Positions 44,802 to 56,029 are shown, counted from the stretch's first letter. The stretch: 64,000 bases of DNA from Monoplex corrugatus (GCA_030674185.1 JAPXFY010000013.1:51778067-51842066); one strand, 5' to 3'. Made by a program: numbers and translations. Notes: generated by a model from the letters alone, not told the origin.

Positions 44802-47800
44802 TATTTTAAACCGTTATTTGTGCAGGTGAGACAACACATTTTGAATCTTTTGTTTCTACAGGTGAGACATATTTTAAACCTTTATTTCTACAGGTGAGAC
44901 TTCATGTTTTAAATCTTTATTTCTGCAGGTGTGACGTCTTGTTTGAAACCTTTATTTCTACAGGTGAGACCTCATATTTTAAACCTTTATTTCTACAGAT
45001 ACGACATGTTTTAAACCTTTCTTTCTACAAGTGAGACATGATGTTTTAAACCGTTATTTGTACAGATGAGACATGTTTTAAACTTTTCTTCCCTACCGGG
45101 GAGACATCATATTTCATACCTTTATTTCTACAGGTGAGACTTCATGTTTTAAACCATTATTTCTACAGATGAGACATGTTTTAATCCTTTATTTCTGCAG
45201 GTGAGACATCATGTATTAAATCTTTATTTTTACAAATGAGACGTCATATTTTAAATCTTTGTTTCTGCAGGTGTGGCGTCTTGTTTTAGACCTTTATTTC
45301 TACAGATGAGACATGTTTTAAACCTTTATTTCTACAGGTGAGACATCATGTTTTAAACCCTTATTTCTACAGGTGAGACATGTTTAAACCTTTATTTCTA
45401 CATGTGAGACATCATGTTTTAAACCTTTGTTTCTGCAGGTGTGATGTCTTGTTTTAAAACTTTATTTCTACAGATGAGACATATTTTAAACCTTTATTTC
45501 TACAGGTGAGATAACATGTTTTAACTTTTGTTTCTTCGGGTGTGACGTCTTGTTTTAAACCTTTGTTTCTACAGATGAGATATCTTTGTTTTTAACCTTT
45601 GTTTCTGCAGGTGTGACGTCTTGTTTTAAACCTTTATTTCTACAGGTGAGACATCATGTTTTAAACCCTTATTTCTACAGGTGAGACATCTGTTTTTAAC
45701 CTTTGTTTCTGCAGGTGTGATGTCTCCTTTTAGGCCTTTATTTCTACAGGTAAGACATAATGTTTTAAACCTTTATATATACAGGTGAGACATCATGTTT
45801 TAAACCTTTATTTCTACAGATGAGACATCATGTGTTAAACCCTTATTTCTACAGGTGAGATATCATGTTTATAACCTTTGTTTCTGCAGGTATGACGTCT
45901 TCTTTTAAACCTTTATTTCTACAGGTGAGACATCAAGTTTTAACCTTTTATTTCTATAGGAAAGACTTCATGTTTTAAAGGTTTGTTTCTGCAGGTGTGA
46001 CATCTTGTTTAAAACCTTTATTTCTACAGGTGAGACATCATGTTTTAAACCTATATTTCTACAGGTGAGACATCAAGTTTTAACCTTTTATTTCTACAGG
46101 TAAGACATTTTTAAACCTTTGTTTCTGCAGATCAGACACAATGTTTTAAACCCTTATTTCTACAGATGAGATATCATGTTTTTAACCTTTGTTTCTGCAT
46201 GTGTGACGTCTTGTTTTAAACCTTTATTTCTACAGGTGAGACATGTGTTAAACCCTTATTTCTACAGGTGAGACATCATGTTTATAACCTTTGTTTCTGT
46301 AGGTGTGACGTCTTCTTTTAAACCTTTATTTCTACAGGTAAGACATCATGTTTTAAACCTTTATATCTACAGGTGAGACATCATGTTTTAAACCTTTATT
46401 TCTACAGATGAGACATCATGTTTTAAACCTATATTTTCACAGGTGAGACACCATGTTTTTAACCTTTGTTTCTGCAGGTGTGACGTCTTGTTTTAAACCT
46501 TTATTTCTACAGGTGAGACATCATGTTTTAAACCCTTATTTCTACAGGTGAGACATCTGTTTTTAACCTTTGTTTCTGCAGGTGTGATGTTTTCTTTTAA
46601 GCCTTTATTTCTACAGGTAAGACATGTTTTAAACCTTTATATCTACAGGTGAGACATCATGTTTTAAACCCTTATTTCTACACGTGAGATATCATGTCTT
46701 AAACTTTTATTTCTTCAGGTGAGACATGTTTTAAACCTTCACTTCTGCAGGTATGACATCTTGTTTTAAACCTTTATTTCTACAGATGAGACATCATGTG
46801 TTAAACCCTTATTTCTACAGGTGAGACATCATGTTTATAACCTTTGTTTCTGCAGGTGTGACGTCTTGTTTTAAACCTTTATTTCTACAGATGAGACATC
46901 ATGTTTTAAACCTATATTTCTACAGGTGAGACATCAAGTTTTAACCTTGTATTTCTACAGGTAAGACATGTTTAAACCTTTTTTCTGCAGATGTGACATC
47001 TTGTTTTAAACCTTTATTTCTACAGGTCAGACATCATGTTTTAAACCTTTATTTCTACAGATGAGATATCATGTTTTTAACCTTTGTTTCTGCAGGTGTC
47101 ACGTCTTGTTTTAAATCTTTATTTCTACAGATGAGACATCATGTGTTAAACCCTTATTTCTACAGGTGAGACATCAACTTTTAAGCTTTTATTTCTACAG
47201 GAAAGACTTCATGTTTTAAACGTTTGTTTGTACAGGTGTGACATCTTGTTTAAAACCTTTATTTCTACAGGTGAGACATCATGTTTTAAACCTTTATTTT
47301 CACAGGTGAGACACCATGTTTTTAACCTTTGTTTCTGCAGGTGTGACGTCTTGTTTTAAACCTTTATTTCTACAGGTCAGACATCATGTTTTAAACCTTT
47401 ATTTCTACAGATGAGATATCATGTTTTTAACCTTTGTTTCTGCAGGTGTCACGTCTTGTTTTAAATCTTTATTTCTACAGATGAGACATCATGTGTTAAA
47501 CCCTTATTTCTACAGGTGAGACATCAACTTTTAAGCTTTTATTTCTACAGGAAAGACTTCATGTTTTAAACGTTTGTTTGTACAGGTGTGACATCTTGTT
47601 TAAAACCTTTATTTCTACATGTGAGACATCATGTTTTAAACCCTTATTTCTACATGTGAGATCTGTTTTTAACCTTTGTTTCTGCAGGTGTGATGTCTTC
47701 ATTTAAGCCTTTATTTCTACAGGTAAGACATGTTTTAAACCTTTATATCTATAGGTGAGACATCATGTTTTAAACCCTTATTTCTACACGTGAGATATCA

Positions 47801-49815
47801 TGTCTGAAACTTTTATTTCTTCAGGTGAGACATGTTTTAAACCTTCATTTCTGCATGTATGACATCTTGTTTTAAACCTTTATTTCTACAGATGAGACAT
47901 CATGTGTTAAACCCTTATTTCTACAGGTGAGACATCATGTTTATAACCTTTCTTTCTGCAGGTGTGACGTCTTGTTTTAATCCTTTATTTCTACAGGTGA
48001 GACATCATGTTTTAAATCTATATTTCTACAGGTGAGACATCAAGTTTTAATCTTTTATTTCTACAGGTAAGACATGTTTTAAACCTTTATTTCTACAGAT
48101 GAGATATCATGTTTTTAACCTTTGTTTCTGCAGGTGTGACGTCTTGTTTTAAACCTTTATTTCTACAGATGAAACATCATGTGTTAAACCCTTATTTCTG
48201 CAGGTGAGACATCATGTTTATAACCTTTGTTTCTGCAGGTGTGACGTCTTCTTTTAAACCTTTATTTCTACAGGTGAGACATCAACTTTTAACCTTTTAT
48301 TTCTACAGGAAAGACTTCATGTTTTAAACGTTTGTTTGTACAGGTGTGACATCTTGTTTAAAACCTTTATTTCTACAGGTGAGACATGTTTTAAATCTTT
48401 ATTTTCACAGGTGAGACACCATGTTTTTAACCTTTGTTTCTGCAGGTGTGACGTCTTGTTTTAAACCTTTATTTCTACAGGTGAGACATCATGTTTTAAA
48501 CCCATATTTCTACAGGTGAGACATCTGTTTTTAACCTTTGTTTCTGCAGGTGTGATGTTTTCTTTTAAGCCTTTATTTCTACAGGTAAGGTATCATGTTT
48601 TAAACCTTTATATATACAGGTGAGACATCATGTTTTTAACCTTTGTTTCTGCAGGTGTGATGTCTTGTTTTAAACCTTTATTTCTACAGATGAGACATGT
48701 GTTAAACCCTTATTTCTACAGGTGAGACATCATGTTTATAACCTTTGTTTCTGCAGGTGTGATGTCTTCTTTTAAACCTTATTTCTACAGGTGAGACATA
48801 TTTTAAACCTATATTTCTACAGGTGTGACATCTTGTTTTAAACCTTTATTTCTACAGGTTAGAAATCATGTTTTAAACCTTTATTTCATCAGGTGACATG
48901 TTTTAATTCTTTTTTTTCTACAGGTTAGACATGTTTTAAACCTTTACTTCTACAGGTGAGACCTCATGTTATAAAATCTTTGTTTCTGCAGGTGTGATGT
49001 CTTGTTTTAAACCTTTATTTCTGCAGGTGAGATATCATATTTTTAACCTTTTTTTCTGCAGGTGTGATGGCTTGCTTTAAACCTTTATTTCTACAAGTGA
49101 GACATCATGTTTTAAACCTTTATTTCTATAGGTGAGACATGTTTTAAAAACTTTTTTTTTCTACAGGTGAGATAATATTATAAACTTTTGTTTCTACAGG
49201 TACAACATTTTTTAAACCTTTTTTCACTACAGGTGTGACTTCAAGCTTTAACCTTTTATTTCTACAGGTGAGACATCATGTTTTAAACTTATGTTTCTAT
49301 AGGTGAGACAATATGTTTGAACCGTATTTCTACAGGTGAGACACCATGTTTTAAACCTTCGTTTCAGCAGGTGTGATGTCTTGTTTTAAACCTTTATTTC
49401 TACAGGTGAGGCATCATGTGTTAAACCTTTATTTCTACAGGTGAGACATCATGCTTTTAAACTTTGTTTCTGCAGGTGGGATGTCTTGTTTGAAACCTTT
49501 ATTTTTACAGGGAGACATATTTTAAACATTTATTTCTACAGGTGCGACATAATGTTTTAAACCTTTATTTCTACAGGTGAAACATGTTTTAAACCGTTAT
49601 TTCTGCAGATGAGACATGTTTTAAACCTTTATATCTACAGGTGAGACATCATGTTTAATCCTTTATTTCTGCAGACGAGACATCATGTTTTAAACCTTTA
49701 TTTCTACAGGTGAGATATATTTTAAACCTTTGTTTCTGCAGGTGTGACGTTCTTGTTTTAGACCTTTATTTCTACAGGTGAGACATAATGTTTTAAACCT
49801 TTTTCTCTACAGGTG

Positions 49816-50540
49816 CATGTCAATGGCTGATGTGATGCGTCTAGTGTGTCGACTAGTGACTGTGCTTATCACCTCTCACTTTCAGCCTGCACTGCTGGCT
49901 AGCACTGCTGCTTGCAGCTATGCGAAAAGAAGAGCAGAATACGTAAGTCTCTTCCTGTCAGTACATAGCCTCTCGATCAGCAAGCCCTACGTTATGCCTC
50001 CTCATTGGCGACATGTGGTAACTGAGCACCTCACGGACTCAGGATAAATCTGGAGGGACTCGGAGGAGGTCTGGCCCCCAGCTGTGCGGCATGCAGGCCC
50101 ACCGGCGTGTGGACATGCCTTGGTGCCCACGAACCAGATCCCCAAGCCATGGGTAAATAGCTCACTTGCCTTGTGGACATCTCGGGAGAGAATAAGGCTA
50201 AGGAGTTAACCCTGAAAAAAAAAACCGATTGAAGGGAAGGGGAAACCTCCATCGTATTTTCCCCAGGACAATTATGGATGAACAAACAAAAGGAAATTGA
50301 AGATAATGACGTAAATAGGCGCTCCTGTGGAGCACATTTGTATGGTAGGGACTGTCATGCGGCACAAGTGACACCAGACCGTCAGCCAGCTACTGCAATC
50401 AAACCCAAATCCAAACTCAAACTCAAACTCAAAAACACCAAAATTGCAACATGGAACATCAGAACACTGTTGCAGAAGGGAAAATTAGACAACATTAAAA
50501 TGGAGCTGGAAAGGCTTAACATTAGTATTTTAGGACTAGG
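49816..50540 (+). mobile_element. LINE 5' end: leader and start of endonuclease domain
   Basis: The plus-strand frame near 50440-50540 reads TKIATWNIRTLLQKGKLDNI, then KMELERLNISILGL. This is the opening of an APE-type endonuclease domain in CR1/RTE-like LINE ORF2 proteins, where T-W-N-[VI]-R-T-L holds the first catalytic Asn. Upstream is a leader of more than 600 bp. The element stops abruptly after about 35 residues of endonuclease and the satellite resumes. Keeping the 5' end and losing the 3' end is the reverse of the usual 5' truncation. Confidence 0.75.
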
Positions 50541-51264
50541 GGTGTGACATCTTGATTTAAACCTTTATTTCTACAGGCGAGACATGTTTTTATACCTTAA
50601 TTTCTACAGGTGAGACATGTTTTAAACCTTTGTTTTTGCAGGTGTGACATCTTGTTTTAAACCTTTATTTCTACAGATAAGACATCATGTTTTAAACCTT
50701 TATTTCTGCAAGTGAGACATGTTATAAACCTTTGTTTCTGCAGGTTAGACTTCATGTTTTAAACCTTTATTTCTTCAGGTGAGAGAGATCTTGTTTTAAA
50801 GCTTTTTTTTTTTTTTTTTACCGGTGTGACATCCTATTTTACACCTTTATTTCTACAGGTGAGGCATCATGGTTTGAACCTTTATTTTTACAGGTGAGAC
50901 ATTATGTTTTGAAACCTTTTTACAGATGAGACATCATGTTTTAAACCTTTATTTCTGCAAGTGAGACATGTTATAAACCTTTGTTTTTGCAGGTTAGACT
51001 TCATGTTTTAAACCTTTATTTCTTCAGGTGAGAGAGATCTTGTTTTAAAGCTTTTTTTTTTTTTTACCGGTGGTGACATCCTATTTTACACCTTTATTTC
51101 TACAGGTGAGGCATCATGGTTTGAACCTTTATTTTTACAGGTGAGACATTATGTTTTGAAACCTTTTTACAGATGAGATGTCATGTTTTAAATTATTTCT
51201 GCAGGTGAGGTTTCATGTTTCAACCATGATTTCTACAGGTGAGGCATAATATTTTAAACTTTTA

Positions 51265-51385
51265 TTACTTCCTGCAGGAACCTGGTGGATAGGGTGAGGG
51301 AATCAAAGGGTTAAGTTTTTGTTTTGCTTGCATGGTTGACAATGCAGGGTTCTGGTGGACAAGGTGCGGGAGTCAAAGGGTTATA
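51265..51385. repeat. Foldback element R4, copy 3 (partial)
   Basis: TCCTGCAGGAACCTGGTGGA, TAGGGTGAGGGAATCAAAGG and GTGCGGGAGTCAAAGGGTTA correspond to the centre and right arms of 8068-8262. The left arm is missing. Confidence 0.65.
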
Positions 51386-51387
51386 CA

Positions 51388-51712
51388 GGTGCATAATTCC
51401 ATCAAAGATTGACCACCACATTGATGATATTACGGTGTTCTTTTTACAGGTCAGACGTCCCATCATGGTGACTAGCTGAACACTACAGCGATGTTTTATA
51501 ATGTTTAGATGGCGAGATGGCCCATCAGAGTCGCTGACTGAGCACTCTGCTGATGCTTTGAAAAGTTCCTTTCACAGGTGAGATGTCCAGTTTGGGTCAG
51601 TTACTGGGCACTGTGGTGATATTTTAAAATGTCTATTCTACAGGTGTTATGTCCTATTAGATTCAATGGTTGAACACACTGGTGGTGTTTTATAATGTTC
51701 TTTCAAACTAGT
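51388..51712 (+). repeat. Diverged 90-bp tandem units with CAG|GT motif
   Basis: Four loose units share TTTTATAATGTT, ACTG-GCACT-like text and an end in TTTACAGGTCAGACGTCC, TTCACAGGTGAGATGTCC or TTCTACAGGTGTTATGTCC. They resemble the 35-bp unit around CAG|GTGAGATGTC and may be older relatives of it. Confidence 0.6.
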
Positions 51713-51715
51713 CAT

Positions 51716-51760
51716 CGTGGTGTAGTGGTTAGTGCAATTCCCTTTCAGAGAAATATAGAT
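51716..51760 (+). repeat. Short tRNA-like SINE head fragment
   Basis: TCGTGGTGTAGTGGTTAGTG resembles the 5' end and A box of a tRNA-derived SINE. No B box follows at the right distance, so this is weak. Confidence 0.35.
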
Positions 51761-52059
51761 TTTATATACTTCTCTTCTGTAGTTTGCGTGCTAGAATTTT
51801 TAAAAAAAATTATTACCTTCCACAGCCAAAAAACCCTTGGCAAATAGTTGTCACCGATCATAGAATATGCTCAGCAGGGAAGGGTGAAGCGTATTGGTGG
51901 GGAGATCTACTGTTCGACCTGTTGCTTTCCATTGGTGAGATATTGCTTGGAGACATCTGACCTGATGATACTATGAACTGTGTATTGTAGATATTATTTT
52001 GTGTGTTTTTGCGTGTATGTGTGTGTGTATCTCTGTGTGTGTTTATATGTGTGAGTGTG

Positions 52060-52195
52060 TGTGTTCTTGTACAATATGATGTCTTTACATGCTAAGCATT
52101 TTGACTTTTGTTTTCAACAGGAGAGTTTAATGATGATGATTGACAATGGCACAGTCCAAAATTAAGATAAGTATTAATGGTTTTCAGATTTTAGA

Positions 52196-52227
<32 letters not shown>

Positions 52228-52380
52228 TCATGTGCAATGTGATGTCTTTGCGTGCTAAGCATTTTGACTTTTGTTTTCAACAGGAGAGTTCGATGATGAT
52301 GGTTGACAGTTGCACAGTCCAAAATTAAGATAAATATTAATGATTTTCACAGTTTTTAATAATTTTCAGATTTTAGATGA
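52060..52380 (+). repeat. Tandem duplication of an acceptor-like segment
   Basis: Two copies start near 52076 and 52234. Each has ATGTGATGTCTTTGCGTGCT-like text, then AAGCATTTTGACTTTTGTTT, TCAACAG, GAGAGTT and ATGATGATGGTTGACA, then CACAGTCCAAAATTAAGATA. Both keep a good 3' splice site (TTTTGTTTTCAACAG|GAGAG). A GT tract (52200-52228) separates them. Confidence 0.8.
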
Positions 52381-52489
52381 TTTATTCATTAAGTATTATG
52401 CATAGCATGTATGTATATGTTTGATCTGTTCAGATGTTACACAGGGTTTTCTTTGTGTTCAACAAGTGAGGTAGTCATTAAGAATGTGG

Positions 52490-52530
52490 AGAGAGAGAGA
52501 GTGTGTGTGTTCTCTGTGTGTGTGTTCTCT

Positions 52531-52562
<32 letters not shown>
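52490..52562. repeat. (GA)n and (GT)n microsatellite
   Basis: GAGAGAG then GTGTGTTCTCTGTGTG and a pure GT run. Confidence 0.9.
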
Positions 52563-52565
<3 letters not shown>

Positions 52566-52950
52566 TTAGAAGATCCAAAAATGAATTTGACTTTATTTTC
52601 GAATGTCCTAAATTTCGTGATAGCCAATTAAGTTTATTCCGTACTAATACCTGTTAATTGTATCGGTGTTTTCATTGTGTAAATTTATATGTAGAAGACG
52701 AAAATAGTTCATATGAGCAAAATTCATCAAACTTTTTTGAAATCGTATAATTATATTCTGATTGAGCATTTGAATGTCCTATCTTAACACAGTTTCACAT
52801 GTACTTCTTTCTGTTCGGTTGTTATATATTCTTTCTATTGAATATTATACATTTATTCCATTGGATTATTGTTTAATTGCTGTTATCGTCTATACTCCAA
52901 ATGGACTTAAAGGATATATTGAAACGTTGAACTTGCAAATATAACGCTAG
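52563..52950 (+). pseudogene. LINE ORF2 C-terminal fragment
   Basis: The plus strand reads RRSKNEFDFIFECPKFRDSQ, then LSLFRTNT. The pattern E-x-x-F-x-F-x-C-P-x-[YF]-x-D-x-R is the conserved late segment of Jockey/CR1-like ORF2 proteins. Stops follow soon after and the rest is AT-rich remnant. It may belong to the same family as the decayed LINE at 1880-4090. Confidence 0.5.
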
Positions 52951-53067
52951 ACTACATTACTTCTTACTTATAGATCCCTTGACAGTCATTTAATTGCAGA
53001 AACGAAAGTCTCTCTTCCATTGAGGACATGGTCATTCACAAACTTTGTTGATTTTTGTCCAATATCG

Positions 53068-53322
53068 TATTCAAATTCAAACACTATTGCCATCTGGCGG
53101 ACAACGGAAGGGAAACAATCAAATAACGAATGAACGGAGAGAGAATACGTTACTGAAAGTGATCTGATAGAGTGGTGTCCCTTTATGCAAATAAGCCCTC
53201 AGTGGCGCGAGGATAAGATATCAATTATTGCTGAGTATGGAGACACGAATGCGTGACAGTGAGAGCGCGCATACAGCGATGCATAAAATTATCTTATCTG
53301 CTGAAATGACTGATTCAGACTC
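53068..53322. repeat. Dispersed repeat family R1, copy 2
   Basis: Same-orientation partner of 1356-1622. The last 110 bases differ from it at only a few positions. Confidence 0.8.
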
Positions 53323-53459
53323 TCTCTACCCTACTCCCCCCCCTCTCCCTCCCTCTTTCTTTTTCTCTTCTTCTCTAATGCATTTCATTTTTATGTTTAT
53401 ATGTGTAGAATAGCAATGATTACAGCTGTAGGACAACTACCTTCTGTTTGTATGCCTGA

Positions 53460-53504
<45 letters not shown>

Positions 53505-53528
53505 CCTACCTATCTACCTATCTGTCTG

Positions 53529-53560
<32 letters not shown>

Positions 53561-53646
53561 CCTACCTACCTATCTACCTATCTGTCTGTCTGTCTATCTA
53601 CCTACCTATCTACCTATCTGTCTGTCTGTCCATCTATCTATCTATC
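53460..53646. repeat. (TATC)n/(TACC)n microsatellite
   Basis: TATC tetranucleotides with ordered TACC and TGTC variants forming a higher-order pattern of about 60 bp. The composite Tc1 has inserted at its right end. Confidence 0.95.
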
Positions 53647-53890
53647 TACACTACGCACAAAAAGTTAAGGATCACTTGCACAAAAATTCATAACTTTCAA
53701 AATAAGAAAGCCAATGCGTTGAAGTTTGGCAAACATTTAATTCCATGCTTTAGTGATAACGATACACAATTGCCTTCAATTTCGAGCAATCGTTTGGTGT
53801 GTACATTTGATCAAAGTGGGTACGTATCGAAATTTGGTTTCCCAAAGTCATTGAAATCACAAGACAGGGCATTCTGATGCTCCCAAAAGT

Positions 53891-54738
53891 TCAGTAATGC
53901 GTGTAACCGCCATGGCTGTTCTGGCACTCGACGCAGCGAGTCCTCATCGAGTTGACCAGGTTGGTGAAGATCCTCTGTGGAAGCGCCTGCCACTCAGCCT
54001 GCAGCATCTGGTAGAGGTGTTGGGCATCCCTGGGAGGGAGGTGATTGCTCCTCACTTTGCGATCCAGCTCATCCCAGCTCATCCCAGAGGTTCTCAGTCG
54101 GGTTGAGATCGGGACCGCATGCTGGCCACTCCATTCTGTTGACTCCAGACTGCTGCAGGAAGTCGTTGACCATCCATGCCCTGTGGGGGCGAGCGTTGTC
54201 ATCCTGGTAGACAGCCGTCGGTCCCATCTGCTGCAGTGTAGGCACAGCCAGCGGTCGAAGGTTCTCATCCCGGTATCGGAGGCCAGTCAGGTTACCCTGT
54301 ACATGATACAAGGGTGTTCTGTGTGAAGGCTGAAGGCCCCCCAGACCATTACAGAACCTCCACCAAAGGCCACCTTTTCTTGGACAGTGGTGTCAATAAA
54401 GCGTTGCCCTGGGCGCCTCCAGACCCTCAGTCGGCCGTCGTTGTGGTTCATGGTGAAGCGTGATTCATCACTGAGCAGGACCTGGGACCATTGCTGACGT
54501 GTCCACCTCACGTGACGTCTGCAGAAGGCGCGGCGTGCTGCCCTATGGGCTGGAGTTAAGCGTGGCCGTACAGCTGGGCGACGAGAACGGAGGTTAAACC
54601 CATGAAGGCGGTTCCGTATGGTCTGCTGGCTGATGTTGATGTTAGTAGCCACCCTCAGCTGCCTTCGAATGATGCTGGAAGAGGCTGTTCTTGTCTGCAG
54701 GGCTTGTCGTTCAATGAGACGATCTTCACGTGGGTTTG
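53891..54738 (-). pseudogene. Tc1 transposase 3' part (copy D)
   Basis: The minus-strand frame starts within TNPREDRLIE, lacks the first 64 residues and the first HTH, and keeps FSDESRF. A one-base loss near 54322 (TTCTGTGTGAAGG for TTCTGTGGTGAAGG) shifts the frame. The part with YQDDNARPH is in a second frame, and a small duplication of CAGCTCATCC near 54070 breaks the region after NLWDEL. It is inactive. Confidence 0.9.
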
Positions 54739-55703
54739 AGAGGGGACGAGCTGTTGCATGGTTCCAAGATGGTGTTCCCAAGCGAGAAGTGGCCAGGCGA
54801 CTTCAGGTGTCCATCTCGGTCATTGTCAGACTGATTCAACGCTTCACAGCCACTGGGAGGGTCCATGAAAGACGCAGATCTGGTCGACCGAAGAAGACAA
54901 ACCCACGTGAAGATCGTCTCATTGAACGACAAGCCCTGCAGACAAGAACAGCCTCTTCCAGCATCATTCGAAGGCAGCTGACCATACGGAACCGCCTTCA
55001 TGGGTTTAACCTCCGTTCTCGTCGCCCAGCTGTACGGCCACGCTTAACTCCAGCCCATAGGGCAGCACGCCGCGCCTTCTGCAGACGTCACGTGAGATGG
55101 ACACGTCAGCAATGGTCCCAGGTCCTGTTCAGTGATGAATCACGCTTCACCATGAACCACAACGACGGCCGACTGAGGGTCTGGAGGCGCCCAGGGCAAC
55201 GCTTTATTGACACCACTGTCCAAGAAAAGGTGGCCTTTGGTGGAGGTTCTGTAATGGTCTGGGGGGCCTTCAGCCTTCACCACAGAACATCCTTGTATCA
55301 TGTACAGGGTAACCTGACTGGCCTCCGATACCGGGATGAGATCCTTCGACCGCTGGCTGTGCCTACACTGCAGCAGATGGGACCGACGGCTGTCTACCAG
55401 GATGACAACGCTCGCCCCCACAGGGCAAGGGTGGTCAACGACTTCCTGCAGCAGTCTGGAGTCAACAGAATGGAGTGGCCAGCATGCAGTCCCGATCTCA
55501 ACCCGATTGAGAACCTCTGGGATGAGCTGGATCGCAAAGTGAGGAGCAACCACCTCCCTCCCAGGGATGCCCAACACCTCTACCAGATGCTGCAGGCTGA
55601 GTGGCAGGCGCTTCCACAGAGGATCTTCACCAACCTGGTCAACTCGATGAGGACTCGCTGCGTCGAGTGCCAGAACAGCCATGGCGGTTACACGCATTAC
55701 TGA
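54618..55703 (+). CDS. Chimeric Tc1 transposase frame (copy E with antisense N-terminus)
   Basis: An open frame of 361 codons crosses the inversion junction. Residues 1-40 are antisense sequence of copy D (MVCWLMLMLVATLSCLRMML and on) and residue 41 onward is transposase from ERGRAVAWFQDG to GGYTHY. The first HTH, GRPKK link and the DD34E triad (FSDESRF, QDDNARPH, NPIENLW) are present. An in-frame 33-base loss removes RVATNINISQQ from the second HTH. It lacks the native first ten residues and the native 5' leader, so it is probably not expressed properly, but it is the only copy besides C with an uninterrupted catalytic domain. Confidence 0.8.
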   Translation: MVCWLMLMLVATLSCLRMMLEEAVLVCRACRSMRRSSRGFERGRAVAWFQDGVPKREVARRLQVSISVIVRLIQRFTATGRVHERRRSGRPKKTNPREDRLIERQALQTRTASSSIIRRQLTIRNRLHGFNLRSRRPAVRPRLTPAHRAARRAFCRRHVRWTRQQWSQVLFSDESRFTMNHNDGRLRVWRRPGQRFIDTTVQEKVAFGGGSVMVWGAFSLHHRTSLYHVQGNLTGLRYRDEILRPLAVPTLQQMGPTAVYQDDNARPHRARVVNDFLQQSGVNRMEWPACSPDLNPIENLWDELDRKVRSNHLPPRDAQHLYQMLQAEWQALPQRIFTNLVNSMRTRCVECQNSHGGYTHY

Positions 55704-56029
55704 ACTTTTGGGAGCATCAGAATGCCCTGTCTTGTGATTTCAATGACTTTGGGAAATCAAATTTCGATACGTACCCACTTTGATCAAATGTACACACCAA
55801 ACGATTGCTCGAAATTGAAGGCAATTGTGTATCGTTATCACTAAAGCATGGAATTAAATGTTTGCCAAACTTCAACGCATTGGCTTTCTTATTTTGAAAG
55901 TTATGAATTTTTGTGCAAGTGATCCTTAACTTTTTGTGCGTAGCTTATCTTGAGGGGTTTCTGTGATATATCTGTGTGTGTCTGTTTTTATTTTTTAAGT
56001 TGATTTTAAAATGGTGTGTGTTTAGTTTG

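Larger units (their letters stand above)
42272..51255 (+). repeat. 35-bp minisatellite (about 190 units) with joined splice-site motif
   Basis: Segments 42272-43168, 44802-49815 and 50541-51255 are one array split by Tc1 copy C and a LINE 5' end. There are two main unit types: TTTATTTCTACAGGTGAGAC plus ATCATGTTTTAAACC, and TTTGTTTCTGCAGGTGTGAC plus GTCTTGTTTTAAACC. A block of about 260 bp starting at 47001 is repeated at 47351 (offset 350 bp, ten units), and another of about 230 bp at 50701 is repeated near 50950. Nearly every unit has a pyrimidine-rich stretch, CAG, then GTGAG or GTGTG. This is a 3' splice site directly abutting a 5' splice site. Confidence 0.95.
53649..55945. mobile_element. 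Composite inverted Tc1 element (copies D and E)
   Basis: The 2297-bp element is flanked by TA (53647-53648 and 55946-55947). The left 1.09 kb is the minus-strand 3' portion of a Tc1 copy. The right 1.2 kb is plus-strand sequence from transposase codon 11 to the 3' end. They meet at a shared GTTTG (54734-54738). Both halves therefore carry 3'-type subterminal sequence (CACTTGCAC inward of the inverted repeat). The outermost tip at the right is of the 5' type (GTAGCT|TA) while the left is of the 3' type (TA|CACTAC). An exchange within the shared 26-bp inverted repeat explains this. Confidence 0.92.

Noticed and set aside
49816..49941. A host exon running from the last satellite unit to a GTAAGT donor near 49942
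   Set aside because: Tempting splice signals, but the sequence continues into a LINE leader and endonuclease start, so a retroelement explains it better.
42272..51255. CRISPR-like repeat array
   Set aside because: Units are contiguous 35-bp tandem repeats without unique spacers, the context is animal DNA and there are no associated genes.
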